Notes: generated by a model not told the origin, from the letters alone. Positions 36,954 through 51,488 are shown, counted from the first letter of the stretch. The stretch is DNA of 64,000 nucleotides from Annulohypoxylon bovei var. microspora (GCA_022836615.1 MU405288.1:1-64000); one strand, 5' to 3'. Numbers and translations: made by a program.

Positions 36954-39213
36954 CGCGGTATTGGAGTTGAAAAATAGTAGAGACTGATGTGATTCGTGCA
37001 AAAAAGAAAGAAACTCGAAAAAATTCAAGTCAAGGATTGATTTGGTTGAAAAAAATCAGGAAATTTGTCCTGGTGCGCGAAAAAGATATTGATTGTGTTG
37101 AGTGAAAAGAAGAGAGGGAAGGGAAAAAAGAATTAAAAAGGAAGAATTACTTTGCGACCAGCTGGTAGTTGGGGGGAATTACTTAGGGAAGGGACGCGTG
37201 CAATTATTATCTGGTAGCTGCGCGCGTCTGATGTTTATCAGTACCTGAAATCCGCTAATTAGTACTTCGTACCCATGGCTTCCACTTCTATTCTGGGGCA
37301 CCAATATGCACCTACCTTCCTAGGAAATGCCGGGGAAATTCCCTAGCAGGAAACAACCAGAGGAGGTACAGCCTAAGGATCGACCGCACGTCACACGGGT
37401 GAAAGTTGCGAAATTAATTTTATTTAATTTTATTTTATTTTTCGCCAATAATTTGTTCTTGTTAACTCAATTTCCTCCGTGTATGTACATGAGAGATTAT
37501 TGAATTATGAATTTATTCTTTATTTTCAATTTATTTGATTAATTTTTATTTCACTTGTTTTTACCCCTGGAAGGAAAAAGCTGGTGCATGTACTGGTTGT
37601 GACCAGGTTGCCAAGTCTGCTTTAAATGTGACCATGATTCAATGGCTACATAGGTAGGTAGGTAAATTATCATTATTCAGCATCGAAACAATGAATCCTC
37701 ATGTGTTCGGAATCATTCGCTCTATTTCTCCTCGTCAGAATGAATTTTAGGTCTGAGGAACCTCAATGGCTAAAACAATGAGTGGAAGCTTGATTGTAAG
37801 TTCTTCACTCGACCCAGCGTACCTAATAAGCCAAGATCTGAAACCTCAAATACACCAAACCTTGTGGCGGCTTTCAAGTAATGAGTAACTTCGCCAAGGA
37901 CTCGAAACCCAAAGAATAATCATATCTTCGTGTAAAGACGCCTACATACATTCTTTAAATAGAGAAAATAAAGAAAAAGGCGGTATCAGGCTAAAAAGTA
38001 CCTTACAGCACCAGTGAATGTAGTTAGTAGTAGCAGAGCCAGTACATATATCGTCTATTAAACCATTGATCTATTTAGATCGAATATACTCTTTGTCAAA
38101 GAAAATTCCCTTAGCTAATTGATATAGGTGCCTTGTCGGGTCTTACCTAAAGTAATATGTAGATGGGTTTACGTGTTGATAAGTCCTATGTCATGACCTG
38201 GTTTAAAAGGCGGCATTGTGCAAGTCTCATAGGCTAAGAAAAGCCCAGCTTTTAAGAGATTGAAGGGGAGGAAAAAGAGGAACATATATGATTCATTGTT
38301 GGAATCTTCCGTATAAGCTATAGTACAAACACCTATGTTGTATGCCTATGATAATAACTTAGAATATGGATTGCGATAATGTGAGCTTTTACATACAACT
38401 TTCCAGCCCTCGAAGTCGTTAAGAACCTTGGCAATGCAGGTCGTAGGGTGGCTTGCGAATACTCGACAAAAACATTCGCCGTGCACATTGACTGTATCAT
38501 GATCTAGAGAGTACATACAACCACCACGACTTAGACAAACACGTTTCTCCTATTACTCTAATAGTGTTGTATGAACCCGCTTGCATTGGCCTCCTTTTCA
38601 AAAAGAGAACGTAGTAGTAAAATAAACACAGGATTAACCCCGGAGGTCATCCGGAGAATCTACTTGCCGGAATACCCTAGCACAGCCATTTAAAGCATAT
38701 TCTACACATCGTCCTATCAGTGAATCAGCTCCAGGCTAATTCCTAAACCCGCAGCTGTATCTAATGTCTCAGACATCGCCCCAAGAAATGAAGATCCAGG
38801 CACGTGAAAACGAGAGAAGTGAGACACCGAGCTGACGGCAGGCTCCGGCTGATGATAAGTCAGGATAAGCTATCATCCTGCGGAGATAGCTCGACCAGTA
38901 TTATCGCCTCGGTCTCCCTTCTCCACTCCCGGACCGCCCCGTCGTCCCCGAGATATAAGAGCCTCCTCGGCATAGTCGCATCGTAACACAGGATTCCATA
39001 TATATATCAATAGCATCTCATCCTCATATCGTATCAAGGACTTGGTAGTTTCTGAAGAGCTGTATATACTATACTGAACGTAGCGATAACGTCACATTGC
39101 CATCTAGGTCACTCATACACTTTCTAATATAAGAGAAGTGCCTATTAAAAGGGGTTAAATACCTACCCACCAACCCACCACACACCACTTCCTTCCCCGA
39201 GCCTCCTATCATA
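36954..39213. other. intergenic, 2.3 kb, with AT-rich tract
   Basis: No gene is recognised. About 37410-37560 is strongly AT-rich (TTTTATTTAATTTTATTTTA). A CATAGGTAGGTAGG motif lies at about 37650-37663. The right end is the promoter of the 2-oxoglutarate oxygenase. Confidence 0.5.
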
Positions 39214-40349
39214 ATGTCAAAAACCAAATACTCCACGCGCACCATCCCCAAGATCTCACTGCACGACTTCCCCACGCGGATCGCCACCATAACCGCAGAA
39301 CTCCTCTCGGCCGCCGAGACCGACGGTTTCTTCGCGCTAACAAACCACGGGATCTCCGCCGCGGAAATCGAAACGCAATTCGCCGCCGCAGAGCGCTTCT
39401 TCGCGCTGCCCGACGCCACCAAATCGCTCGTGCCCTTCACGCACCTGAACACGGGGTGGGAGAAGGGCGCGCAGATCCGGCCGAGCACCGGCGCCGCCGA
39501 CCAGAAGGAGAGCTACCAGATGCAGTACGGGTCCGCGATGTGCTCCTCCTGGCTGCCCGAGTCCGCGCTGCCCGGGTTCCGCTCCCAAAGCTTAGCCTTC
39601 ATGCGGCGGGCGCAGGAGGTGTCGGAGAAGCTGATGGTGTGCTTCGCGCGGGGGCTGGGGTTCGCGGACGACTATTTTATCACGGCGCACGACGTGGCGC
39701 GGCCGAGCGCGCAGACGGTGCTGCGCATCCTGCACTACTTCGCGCTGGACGCCGGGGCGCCGACGCCGGACGGCTACTACCGCGCGGGCGCGCACGCCGA
39801 CTGGGACTTCGTCACGCTGCTGTTCCAGCGCCCGGGGCAGAGCGGGCTGGAGATCTGCCCGGGGCGCGAGGCCGTCACCGAGTTCGGGCTCGGGGACACG
39901 TGGACGAAGGTCGAGCCGGCGGAGGGCGAGATCGTGTGTAACATGTGAGTTGTGCGACTGTTTCTTATTCCCATACACCCCCTTTCCCTCGCGATCTTAG
40001 GTACCTATCTAGCTAGGGAGAGAATATTCTGACAGGCGAGCAAACGGAAAGTGGCGACCTCCTGATGAGTTGGAGCGACGACCGCTTCAAGTCGACATTC
40101 CACCGCGTCAAGACGCCGACAGACCCGGCCGTCGACTACTACGGCCCGCGGTACAGCATGGCGTACTTCAACCAGCCGAACACAGATTGCGAGATCCAGG
40201 GCCCGCTGAAGAAGTATCCGAAGGTGACCGGGTCGGAATTCACGAAGGCGGCCATGAAGCGCAATTATGAAGCCCTGGAGGCCAAGAAGAAGGCATTAGC
40301 TAGCGAGGCCATGCGAGGCGAGGGTAGTTTAGTTGCTGCTGCTTCGTGA
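39214..40349 (+). CDS. 2-oxoglutarate/Fe(II)-dependent oxygenase, IPNS-like
   Basis: Two exons, 39214-39944 and 40052-40349, with a 107 nt intron; 342 aa. Choosing the acceptor at 40051 restores the family motif CNIGDLLMSWSDDRFKSTFHRV; the earlier AG sites would break the frame. The N-terminal DIOX_N part has FFALTNHGIS. Iron is predicted to be held by His194 and Asp196 (GAHADWDFVTLLFQ) and His261 (STFHRV), and 2-oxoglutarate by Arg277-X-Ser279 (PRYSMAYF). The family is non-heme iron oxygenases of the isopenicillin N synthase superfamily, which hydroxylate, desaturate or cyclise small molecules. The substrate is unknown, and no cluster partner is next to it. The exon 1 third positions are strongly GC-rich. 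It converges with the cyclin gene, 1.2 kb apart. Confidence 0.9.
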
Positions 40350-41577
40350 TGTCGATTTAGCTGTTATACCAGACGGCATTCAGACTAATGATTTTCTGTA
40401 TGTATTTGAAGTGAGTGCATGATTCTACGTTTAGGTGCCTACCTACCTTAGCAATCCAAGATATATATCCTCTAGTAAATAGATTATCTGATTTGCTCGA
40501 AAACAATATCTTACTACGAAAGATTATAACTGCTAAAGAACGTATAGATTGAGATTAAAAATAACTACTCTTGGAGCAGGCGCTGTGGAAAGACTTACTG
40601 ACACTATTGTATCAAGATGGGATGTCCTAAGCCATCACGGGAAAGTCAACACCAGCATAGTGCGATATCTACACCCAGGTAGCCTGAAGGATCACTATCC
40701 CTTCGCATAGCCCTTACCTCCTACTCATTACGACATGTCACAATTAAATCAAGTAAGAACTCAGAAGTTTGATTTAAGAACCTTTTATAATGCATTTTAT
40801 GCAACACGCCTCGTAAGCGTCTGTTTGATCCTGTCCCTGACCCAGTACCCGGCGAGTGACATCATCGGCTTAGGGCCATAATGACAGAAGGAAAATCGCG
40901 ATCCGGCATGACTGTCGATCGTCGAACATGTGTACAAGAATGAGGAAGGGTTGAACGGAAATGATTATGGGAAGACTTGACTAGAGCATCATCTTCATAA
41001 ACCCATCTCAAGAGTCGGGCCAAGATTGCTCTCTCCCGAGCAAAAATTGTATATCAAACAATAGGACGTAAAGGTATCAATTCTTTAGCCCCCTAAGGCA
41101 ATGCTAGCTTCGAAAGTAGATTACGAGAATCTATTTCTCCACCAACAATGCGAAAGTAGTAATTAGAATGCGACAATGACCGTACGCCTATGCGCAACCT
41201 TACCCTGTCCCACAGGGGTTGAACGCCTTCAATGCCGATGCTCGCCATGGAGGTCGAGATTTTGCCGTAAACGCCATCGCAGAAAAGACGAGATTTTGTT
41301 GAATGAGAAAAACGTCGGAAATTAGAGTGTCATGGGTCTCGTACGTCGCGTATGATATCGTGAATGGCATCTCAGATGAATGCCGGTATTATTAAGTAGT
41401 AGGTGAAGAATTAGCCCGAACTGGTGAATGAGAACGGGGTTCCTCTACAGAGACTGGTGTGTTGAGTCAATGTAGAAATAAGTCGTAGAAGTAATGGTGA
41501 TCGTCACCATATCAGTATACGAGTATCTGCAGTTGTCCGAGTATAAAACTGCATAGGCTCCTCAAGCTGGAGCTAGT
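40350..41577. other. convergent intergenic region
   Basis: No gene is recognised. It contains 3' UTR sequence of the flanking genes. A TGCCTACCTACCTTAG motif lies at about 40435-40450. Confidence 0.5.
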
Positions 41578-43931
41578 TTAACCAGAGGTAGGGAGGGCGG
41601 GGAGCGGCATTGTCAGGCCCCAACGAATATCCTCGATCTCGTTCTTCTGGATAAAATAGGCGCATTCCTGGAAAGGGAGTGTATATCCCTTCGCAACCAT
41701 GTTCGCGACGAACACGGACGCGCACTTGAACTGGCGAGTACAGTACTTCTCGTAGATCGCGTGGTGGTGTCGGCGACCGTTGTAGCAACACTCCATGATG
41801 GTTGCCATCAGCGGCTTCAGTTGAGAAAACGTGTAGCCGGCATAGTGGACATGTTCGGGTGTCTGCAAGCTCAGATTAGATAACTACATTACCGCATTAG
41901 GGAACAATCGAACTTACCCATTCGCCCTTGTTCAACATCATGCGCGCTAGACACTGAGAACCAGCGGCCACGTAGCTAGGAGGAGTGGAAACAAACCGCT
42001 CATCCATCAACGTGACCTCGGAGAAGTACTTGGCCACCGTTCGAATCTCGGAGTCATAATCATCAGCCTTGCTGATTCGTCGCATGAAACTCATCGGGCC
42101 CGGGTAACCGAGAACGAATTCGAGTTGACTTAACATGAAGCGTTCCGCCTTGAGAATATCCTCTGGGGAATAACCTCCATCGACCATGTAGACCATCTCC
42201 GACAAGGAGGGGCAGTTGATCTCTTCGTACTTGGCTGCCAACATGAGAGAGGTGGCGCCGACAAGCTGTAGCTTGGACATAGACACAACCTTGACTGAGA
42301 GGAATCGATCTATGAAATTCACGGCCAGGAATAGCGTCTCTGGGAGAAGGCCGAAGCGAAGGTGGACTTGAACCAGCCAGTCAATGAGGACAGATCGCAT
42401 GGACCATTGGATCTCGTTCTGAATGTCCATGTAATGAGCCTTGGGCAACAATTCAAGCTGTGAAGGGAAATGTCAGCAATACGTCACAATAGCTCGATTA
42501 CTCAGACTCGCTTACCTCTATCTCTCGCATGTACGCGAAGATTTCCTCACCGTATTCGGCTACCATGCCAATATCCCAGATCTCATCCTGATGATCGTCC
42601 ATGTGCTTGCTCTCTACGATCTCCTTGGCAGCCTCGATCTCCGCCACACCCTTCTTGGTCAACTTAGGAGGAACGACGACCATAGTTGCGAAACCCGTAG
42701 TATCACGGGGGGAGTGCTGAGCCATATAGCCCTGGTCGTCAGAGTAATCCTCGTCCTCGTAGTCCGAGAATTCGGTTTGGTCGGTCGGGATAGGCAAGGG
42801 CTTAAGTGCTCGTGCGTCAGTCGAAACTTCCTCGTAATCAGGAAGGTCATCCTGGACATCGTGGTCCTCATGCACAGCTACGTCCACCCCGTCTAGATAG
42901 TTGCCCATCTTTGGCGAGTGCCAACCAGCAGCGATATCCTTCAGGCTGTCAGGTAGAGAGGCGGGAGACTCCTCGCTAGGGAGCTCCTCGACAGCATCCA
43001 AGTAGATAGCTTCCGTAACGTCGTCCTCAGCTAGGCGACTAGAAGAATGATCACCATCCTTCGAGAGCTTGGGGCTCTCTGCCATGTGGAACTCGTCCAA
43101 GCGGCCTTCTAGATGGCCATCGTTCTGCTTGGAGATTGTAGAGGCGATGCTCGCGTTGTTCGCACCAGACTGTCGAGTCTCTGACTTCACCTCCTCGGTC
43201 TGGTTGTCACTGTAAATAGCGATGGGACGACCTCGCTTACCGAAGGTGGTAGGCTTGGGGACAGTGTGGGATTCACTGTTCGCGGGTCGGAGGTGGTTCA
43301 TCGATGTCGATGACTGAAGAGACTTGGGAGGTCGTTGTGCCGGCTGCAAGAACGCGTCCTTCGAGCCAATCTGGCTTCGGTTCTCCTGTGCCATTGCAAC
43401 GACACCCTTAGAATGGATCTTCACGTTGGCCATGATTCCGTCGTAGGATGCGGTAGGCTTGCCTCGGGTTTGCATGCCGTTGGAAATTGACGAGGCCTTA
43501 GCATGGGTATTCGCGGAAGGCATGATGTTAATGTTGCTCGTGGACTTGTGGCGCTGGTGAACCGCCTTATCCGCCAGAGGTTGGTTCTCGGTGCCTCGGG
43601 GGCCCATCGCGTAACCGAAGCGGGAAGGCTGTAAAACGGCAAAGGTTAGCTAATTAATTTCAAGCTGGTAGGAAAAAACTTGGAAGAATAGAAGGAGTTC
43701 GAAAGGTTTAAGGTGAATGGTAAAGAGGGATGTCAGTTCCCGAGGTGAAGCCCGAGGTGACGAAATGCAGGAGCCAACCAGAACAATAGCTTCTTCGCCT
43801 AGCCACCTAGGACTAGGTGGTAGGTAGGAAACGAAACCATAAAAAATAATTATACAAATAGGAAATTTTACAAAAGAAACTCGACCTCGGTCATCAGTAG
43901 GCAAAGGAAAAAAACGTACCTTGCTGTCCAT
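41578..43931 (-). CDS. B-type (G2/mitotic) cyclin
   Basis: Four exons: 43920-43931 (only MDSK), 42516-43628, 41918-42457 and 41578-41862; 649 aa. The first intron is long (291 nt) and sits after codon 4, a common arrangement in fungal cyclins. The C-terminal half carries both cyclin folds: MRSVLIDWLVQVHLRFGLL at about 395-413, TLFLAVNFIDRFLS and ATSLMLAAKYEEI, then the C-terminal fold from WTPEHVHYAGYT. It should bind and activate CDK1. The N-terminal 375 residues are poorly conserved and acidic in the middle (DYEDEDYSDD). The canonical destruction box RxxLxxxxN is not visible; no RxxL occurs in exon 2. It resembles fungal B cyclins (nimE or the cdc13/cig1 class), and I cannot choose the subclass. 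Confidence 0.9.
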
Positions 43932-46356
43932 TGTGTACTTAACAATGCGTAGTGTAGATGTTCAGAGGTGTGTACGGTCAAATAGACGCGACTAAACGGG
44001 GAAGAGGAGCTTCCGGTCTAAAACCAGAATTGGGAGAGATCACGGAATATGGTGATCCAGGGAATTAGGAGATTAGGTCAAAGTGATGCTCAGAGGAGCC
44101 AGATGCTCGAAGGCGCGTGCTAAGTATTATGCACTTAAAGTACGAGCGTGCCCTATAGCCATCAATGAATTAGGATAAAGCAGGCAATGAAGAGATGTGC
44201 ATGAGTAGAGAGCGGTGATTAGGATTAGGAATAGGAGTAGTGCTCAGCATTGAGGCGGAGAGATAGGTGGAGAGAGGAGTAAAGCGTTGAGGTTGATGAT
44301 AGGTAAGGAGAGTATGTAAGTGAGTGGATGAATGGAATGAGCGGATGGTGGAAATAGAAGGTGGAAAGGAATTGGGTTCAAAATTGGCCAAGATTGTTTT
44401 TGATTGAGCTCAAGATCCCAATGCTTGCCAGTAGCAGAGGAGTAGAGTCGTAGCAGCAGTAGTAGCCCTGGAGAATAGTAGGGGTATGTACAGTCCGTAT
44501 GGGGATTAGGTAGCTTTAGCCTTTGGTAGCTGGGTAGCTGTGTACCCAGTTGCCCAGCTGTGGCCCAGCTGTGGCATGCAGCATTGCAGCATGTGCATGG
44601 ATGGGTTGATGTGTAAACTGTAAAACTAGTAGATCGGTACGTACCTATATTGACCCGGCTCTTCAACTGGTCCAGTTGCACCTTTTGCACCTTGGCAGTA
44701 CCTATGTATGGTATGATATACTAGTTTGACCTTGCCTTGTGCGTGATATCTAAATATTGATAGTAATGATAGGTATCGTCGGTACTAATATACTAGGTAC
44801 TGGGTATTGAGACTTGTTAGTAATCGCGGCGACTATGAGGTGTCGGCGATGAAGGGTAGTGCCGCCAGGTTCCGGTCCCGGTGACGAGGAGGAAGATAAT
44901 AATATTGTTCACCGGAAGGGAAGTAAGAGAACTTTCAAATGAGTCGGAATGTGATTAATGAATGAAAGAGGTAAGAGATGAGACGAATGTGACGGAACAA
45001 ATACCAACGTCGAACTATGTGATAATTGATGTGATAGTTGACGGTGGTGGGGAGAAGAAGATGTTCCGTCGTTGTGCTGCTTTATGCAGACGGTTAAGTG
45101 TGGAAAGTGTGAAAGTGGGATGTTTGGGGAAGGAAAACGATTATCGAAAACAACGTTGAGAAATCGGTGTTATGTAGGTATGTTTGGTGGATGCGGGCGG
45201 TGGAGTGATGTGAAAAAGATGGATGTTATTTAGAAGGGTCGGGGACGAGTACGGTACTGCGGACGGGGACGAGAAAGATCAAGATTAAGATCAAGATCGA
45301 GGACTAACCTTTTTATGCTGAACAATCCGGAATGCGAATTCGCGGCGTCTAAGTGCACGATGAATAAGAATAGAAGAATCAACCTTCTTGTATCTTACCG
45401 TTGACGATGAATGGAGGTTCACGTTCAAAGTCGACGGCAGAAAGGTTGTTGTGGTAAAAAGGTGAAGAGTGGAAAGTGAAAGGGAATCGGAATAGAATCG
45501 TGGATTTTTCTTTAATCAAGACTGGAGAGAGAAAGCCTCAGTAACGATTGTTGATGTTGACGTTCTGAAGTAGATTCTCCAGGTTAACGGATTTACAGGT
45601 CAAGGGACTGGGGTATTGTACCTAAGTAGTGCTGGTAGTGTCAATGCACCCTTGAACTTTGACCCAAAGCGGTAATCAGCATAAAGATACGTACCTCTTA
45701 TGTACCTATTTCGGGAAAGAGTGGGGTAACAAATCAAAATAAACAAATCGCGATGTGAGTAATAGTCGCAATCCCTGTCACGATTCCAGCTGGTTGCCAG
45801 GCTAAAATTCGAGTCGGTAGCCTGTAAGACATTTTGGAGAAATTAAATTCAGTGAGGTGAGCCCTGTACCTACTGAGTGGCGGCGCTATTAATATGATTA
45901 ATCCGATTACATAGGTACTTGTATACTTATGTAATGTATCCAAATTCAAGCCCCACTTGAAGTTTAGGGACGAAATTTTGAATTTTAAGTGGTCAATGCG
46001 GCTCTTCTAATGAACAATGACGTAGCATCACACATTGTCGCGTCTTCCTTTTACTTAAATTTATTTCAATATTTTTAAATTTCAACGATAACTTTCCAAC
46101 CACAATATATTTTTCTTTTTCATTTTGCTGCCAATGAACTATGGACTATCCAGTATCACTATATTGGTATGCGCAAACCCTATTCTCCTATTTAAGTTGC
46201 GCAGCGCCCGGCTTAGATTTTAATATTCGGTCGCGGTAAATCTTAAGATCCTATCGCGAACGCAACTCGAAGTCACGTGATGTCTTAAAGATCCCCATCT
46301 CTACTCTTGTCGACAGCAACTCATCAACTTTATAACATCTTCTAACACTTCAAAAT

Positions 46357-46479
46357 ATGTTGGAACTATTCTACACATATATGCGACACGATTTTTATAT
46401 ATTCAACACCCTGCTAGCGCTTTGGGGCGTTATTCTCTGCACTCAAATCACAAATCACCAGGTGGCGCAAATGGGCTGA
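46357..46479 (+). CDS. candidate small membrane protein, unrecognised
   Basis: A 40-codon ORF (MLELFYTYMRHDF...) with one hydrophobic stretch, FNTLLALWGVILCTQI. It is preceded by a leader like real fungal promoters: TCACGTGA at 46273-46280, then a CT-rich stretch with CAACTCATCAAC, and A at -3 of the ATG. I do not recognise the family. A chance ORF is still the more likely reading; a downstream intron would change the end. Confidence 0.2.
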   Translation: MLELFYTYMRHDFYIFNTLLALWGVILCTQITNHQVAQMG

Positions 46480-48185
46480 ATACCTGGTAGAGAGAAACAT
46501 TAGCCTTGACGACTTATTACACTAATTATGTGTGTAATTTCATGTAGACCAATGATTAGGATTCATGCGCATAAAATCGTAAGCTATCTGGTTTGCGCGA
46601 CTATGGATTCCTATGTCTTCCCTTTTCTTCAGCTTTAAGTCACGCCTCGAGCGAGTAACAAGCGTCGGTAATACGACACCTCATATCCCAAGTTCGGTTG
46701 GGTCGAACCCCTCCTTTAGGTCTTTTAGGGCTTCTTAGCATGACCAGTCTCGTGCGCTCGTGGGCCGGAGCTTGAAAATTCACGCAAGATTCTAAACTAC
46801 CTAGTACGATGATATGGTATAAGGTATATCTTGTTCCTTCGAAATATATCGTCAGCAATATCGTCGGGTATCTATTATTTAGTGCGTCTATCAGTGCAGT
46901 GATGACTGCAGATCGCAAAAACCCAAGGACCAAGTAAGTCTAGTTAGTCTTCAACGACGTCTTACGTCGCCTCAATGATGTGACATGCATACGCATCATG
47001 CTGTTTCCCTCAAACCGTTGCAACGACATAAGATGGTAGCCGCAGCGAAGTCGCATATTTTTACCATTGGACGAAAGTGACTAAACCCTAAATGTGCGAA
47101 ATACTACTTCGTATGATAGGCGGGAAATATCGAAATGCCCAGGTGATGGACTAAAGATAGGGAAATGCGGTTTGATGGGAAGCCGTGATGACAGGATAGC
47201 CCAACGCAAGTATACAATGCATTAGTTAGATAGTCTACGTCGGGGCTATTGTATACTAAGCTGCGAATAGTTCTATATCATCCAATGGTTGTGTATTTCC
47301 CTTAATTAAGTTTCGCAATCTATCTGACGGGGGAAACGAGAGAACCCAGATTATCGTGGCAACATGCGGAGGTTGGTGAAAAAATTACTCGCTTTCCTGC
47401 TTGGCTAATAAATAGGTTGTCGCAGTCGGCCGCGATATGACGAACTCCGATGTCGATCTCTTTTTTTTTATCCTTTTCCTCTCTTCCCCCTCTGCCCCTT
47501 TGCGCACAACACAGCGCACCGGCGGAATGCTCCAGTGCAGCCCAGGGTCAGAAGCCGGAAGAGATTCGAGATGGGAAAGAAAGACCGCAGGTTAGATAGA
47601 GTATCATTAGGTGCGGTGTAGATCAACAGACCGAAGAAAAATTAGGTAACGACGCTGATAGGTTAAGTAGTCCGTTAGACGGTGTCGTGGTTCGATCTAT
47701 CATAAGCGGTCAAGATAAAGAAGAGCTCAGGGACCACTACTAACCCTAGACCCCTAGTAAGAAAGAGTACCTAAGAGAAGGTGTGTGTATGCGCATGCGT
47801 ATGCGCTGCTTCGAAAACAACAACAAAAACAACTTATGATCCTCTCTTGTTAATTAGGCTAGAAACGAAGAAACGGGAGAAACGGGGGAAACGAGGATTA
47901 CAAGAGCGACATTGGATGTTTGTGAAACTAGAAGATGGCCGCGGCCATACTAGCTCCTCTTTTTTGTTGTTGTTTGTTTTGCAAGTTGACTCGAATAGGC
48001 GAAGCGAACAAGCTTAAAGAGTGTCGTGGATCGTGGAGTGTTTACGAACCTCTTCTCGTCAGCCAACCAAGTTCACCGTTCGAGCTGTACATACATAGCG
48101 CGTGGGGAATGGAGAAACCAAGTCTTGTTGGGCGATCCGCAAGTTGCGCCCAAAGTAGCCCGCGCTTGGCTTGCGCAAGAAAACT

Positions 48186-48242
48186 TGTATGTATTGTATG
48201 TAGGTAGGTATGTAGGTATGTAGGTATGGTACAATACATACA
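48186..48242. repeat. 13 bp inverted repeat around a tetranucleotide loop
   Basis: TGTATGTATTGTA (48186-48198) is the exact reverse complement of TACAATACATACA (48230-48242). The 31 nt between are TAGG/TATG-type tetranucleotide repeats. Transcribed or single-stranded, it would fold as a hairpin. Confidence 0.75.
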
Positions 48243-50189
48243 TCCACCATACATCCGTAGATCCAGCTTTTGGTTGAAAGGATCTGGGCTGTCAGAAGCT
48301 GCTGTTGTTCCCAGGGTCTGATTCGATCCAAGTGGATGAAACTCGACGCCAGCGCATACAACCCGTCGCCCGTCGCCGTCGAACTCCAGTTTCTAAATGC
48401 TTCCTATGCCTTTCTATGGGTTCTGTGGTCTATGCTTTCCACTATTTCCCTGCCGTTGACAATACGTGCGAAATACCTACAGCGCCTTTCCCTTTTCCGT
48501 TCTCTTCAACCCATCTTTGCGCCTATCGTGAGAGGGTCGGCATTTGGGTGTGGGTATTCGTCCAACCCTACCAGGTAAAACAGTGGGATGGATGTCATCA
48601 ATAATAATTACTATCATGGATGTACATACGGCACCTGGGCATTACTCTGGCCAGTGCCCTCATCTCGCAACCTGATTGCTGCGCATTTTCTAGCACCGAG
48701 ACGCCGTACCCGTACCGAAGCGGTTAAACATAGAACAGGCATGGGGCTGGATCCCATTTGCTTTTTTTCATTTCTCCTTCTGGGCAAGGAGCATGTAAGA
48801 AAACGCAATTACATATTCATCAAAGTCGTGGAAACGAGCCCTAAAGATGGAATATGACGGCAACCTCTCTGGCGGGCCATCAAGGGTTCTTCGGAACGTT
48901 TGTCTTGTCTGCGACCAGACCAGCGTTTCTTTTTGTCTTTTACTCCATTCTCCATTCTTTAGTTAGGTCTATCAGTGATGAATTGCGAATTCTAGATGCA
49001 GCTTTTCCGTCCCGCGCGCCCACTCACACGCCAACTAGTTGTCTACAGACCCTCAGGTATCCTCTAGATGGGTCTGGGGACTACTCCGAGTGGTCATCGT
49101 GTCTATCTACTGCGTACGTACCCTACCAATTTTTGCTGGGCACTTCTGAGGGCCGAATCCCTGTCCTAGACAAACTGGCGCATCCACGAAGCCTTGTGAT
49201 TGGCTGGGTACGGCTGTCAACTTGCCCGCTTTGCTCACCTCAACTCGCATTTGTCGTTTGCGACCACGAACTACACGGGGTCGGGTCAGTAGCAGCTGGC
49301 TAACTCGGGGCACCTGACTGTTGATTCTTAGATACGTTCGCCAAGGTGCGCCTTTGCGCAGCGTCTTAGAGAGAGTAAATAGCTAAGATTGTATATCAAA
49401 TGCGCCGAAGGGAGTATGTTGTGGAGAGGTATGAAGTGATGCGCAAACACGCCAATGGCTTTCCTCAACAGCCCGAGCCTCAAACTTGGCATCTGCTGGC
49501 ATTGGCGACACTTCGATCAACGGTGGCGCATAACTTTTAAGTAACATTTGGCGACAATCGCAAACCGCGCAAAAGCGCACTTCGTGTCAGGATAGGAAGG
49601 AAAGCTTGTAGACGCCGCCGGTAAAGCCATCTAACGGGCATTTGCCCCTGGAACAAGGAGGATCGCACACGAATGCGCCAGCGTGAGCGATACTTGTATG
49701 CTCAAGTGTGTACGGGTGTGTAGTGTATGTGTGCGCGCGTGTGTGCCTGGATTTAAGAGAGGCCAGGCCGGGTGATTCCGTAGCCTAGTTACTTACCTAC
49801 TTAGACCAGGTCAGATGTATGATCGTATCTGACCTGCCGGAAGCGCGCAATATGGCTGTGCATCCACGGGATTTCGAAGCAGGTAATTCCCAGCTCGACG
49901 TCGCAATGCGCAAATTCAGGGGAAGGCAAACTATTGTCTGTGTGTTCGCTTCTCTGCTTCTTCTTACCTAGGCATGTATCGGATCCTTTCAGATATGGAT
50001 CGATCTGATCTATGTACTTATATAGTTCTGGCATGGCTCTCGGGACGAGCAGGAGAATAGATTGAAGTTGCATAGCTAGTCTGGTAGTCTTTATGTAAGT
50101 CGGCTTCGCTCGAAGCAAGGCCTAATGCAGCGCAGCGCACCATCGGATTTACCATGCAGGTAAGGTATCGCACAATACGCGGAGGTACA

Positions 50190-50274
50190 TGTATGGTGTA
50201 TATTGTGTGTATCTGGTGTATGGTGTATCCATGGTGTCCATGGCGTCCATGGCTTCCAAGGTTCCCATGGTGTG
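50190..50274. repeat. simple repeats with CCATGG
   Basis: GTATGGTGTA-type repeats pass into copies of GTCCATGG and CTTCCAAGG, then CCCATGG. Readings such as MDAMDTMDTP on the other strand are by-products of this. It is the result of slippage, with no known role. Confidence 0.65.
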
Positions 50275-51488
50275 TGCATCGCGAGCGAGAGCCGGGCATG
50301 CGAATCGCAAAAAGATAAATACGTGACGACCTGGTGCATACTGTTGGACCACATGTACCCAATGGGCAAATATTGGGTCTGTAGCTACATTAGAAGCACC
50401 CAATGTTTGCGACTCTCTCACTACTCGTACATGCCTAGGCCCTAGATATTCCTTACATGGTAGATATTGTACCCGTAATAGAGATACATCCAAAACCAGC
50501 CATATTCGACGAGAAAGCCGTTGAAGAACATTCGAACTCAGTAAGACTCACATGTAAGTCGAAGCATCTTGTTGATTTCTAAACCCAGACTCAGACCAAG
50601 ACTAAGACAAGACATCTTGGATCTTGGACCTGACTTTCCGAGGAAAGGATACAATTTGTAGACACAAATGGCGGCCTGTCATCCTCTCTCCAGTCTCCAG
50701 CTACCTACCTAGATACTTAGTTGCATTTTCGATGTCGATCTTTTGTAACTTTGTAAACGGCGCATCTTAGCGAAACTGGAGGAATGCCAGAGACATTACA
50801 AGGCGGTGCGCTAGCTACCGAACAGCTTTAGCTTACTCTTTACCTATTGGTAATGTTTCTTATAAGTATAGTATATTTTTGTTCATTAAGGAATTTAAAT
50901 AATATAATTTTGAATTTGGTGTTTCTTCACTTAATGATGGGATGGAAAGTTGAAAATGCATGTCGTATGTGGACTGAATGTATGGATGTGAAAAGTAGAA
51001 AAGTAAATAGATACTTGAGTACATGTAAATTGACCGTCATTTTTATTGTTCTTATCATTCAGCAGTGGTACGTTCTCGGTTTGGTGCATCGCTAAAACAG
51101 CCTACTAGCATCATTAGTTAGGTACCTCATTGGCTACAGGTAGGTACCTACATAGGTAGGGTACATGTGGCGCGGGTGTGCTGGCCAGGCAGGTCAAGGC
51201 CTAGAAAGCCTAACCTTGGAAGCTTTCCCTTCTAATAAGGTACCCAAGTAGGACCCAGGAAGGACCCAAGAAGGGCCTACCTACAGTGGATGGTTAGGTA
51301 CTTCCCCGACTTTAGTGGTCGGCATGCAACAACTAAAAGTGTGTGGAAAGGCTTTTTTGGATTTTGGAGACTTTCAACTCAACTGCTGCAAAACCTCAAC
51401 TCTTCTCTTCCTTCTTCCACCACCTCCTCTTTCACACAACCCCGAATTCTCGACAATATCACCATCCAATACTCTTCCATCTTCTCTT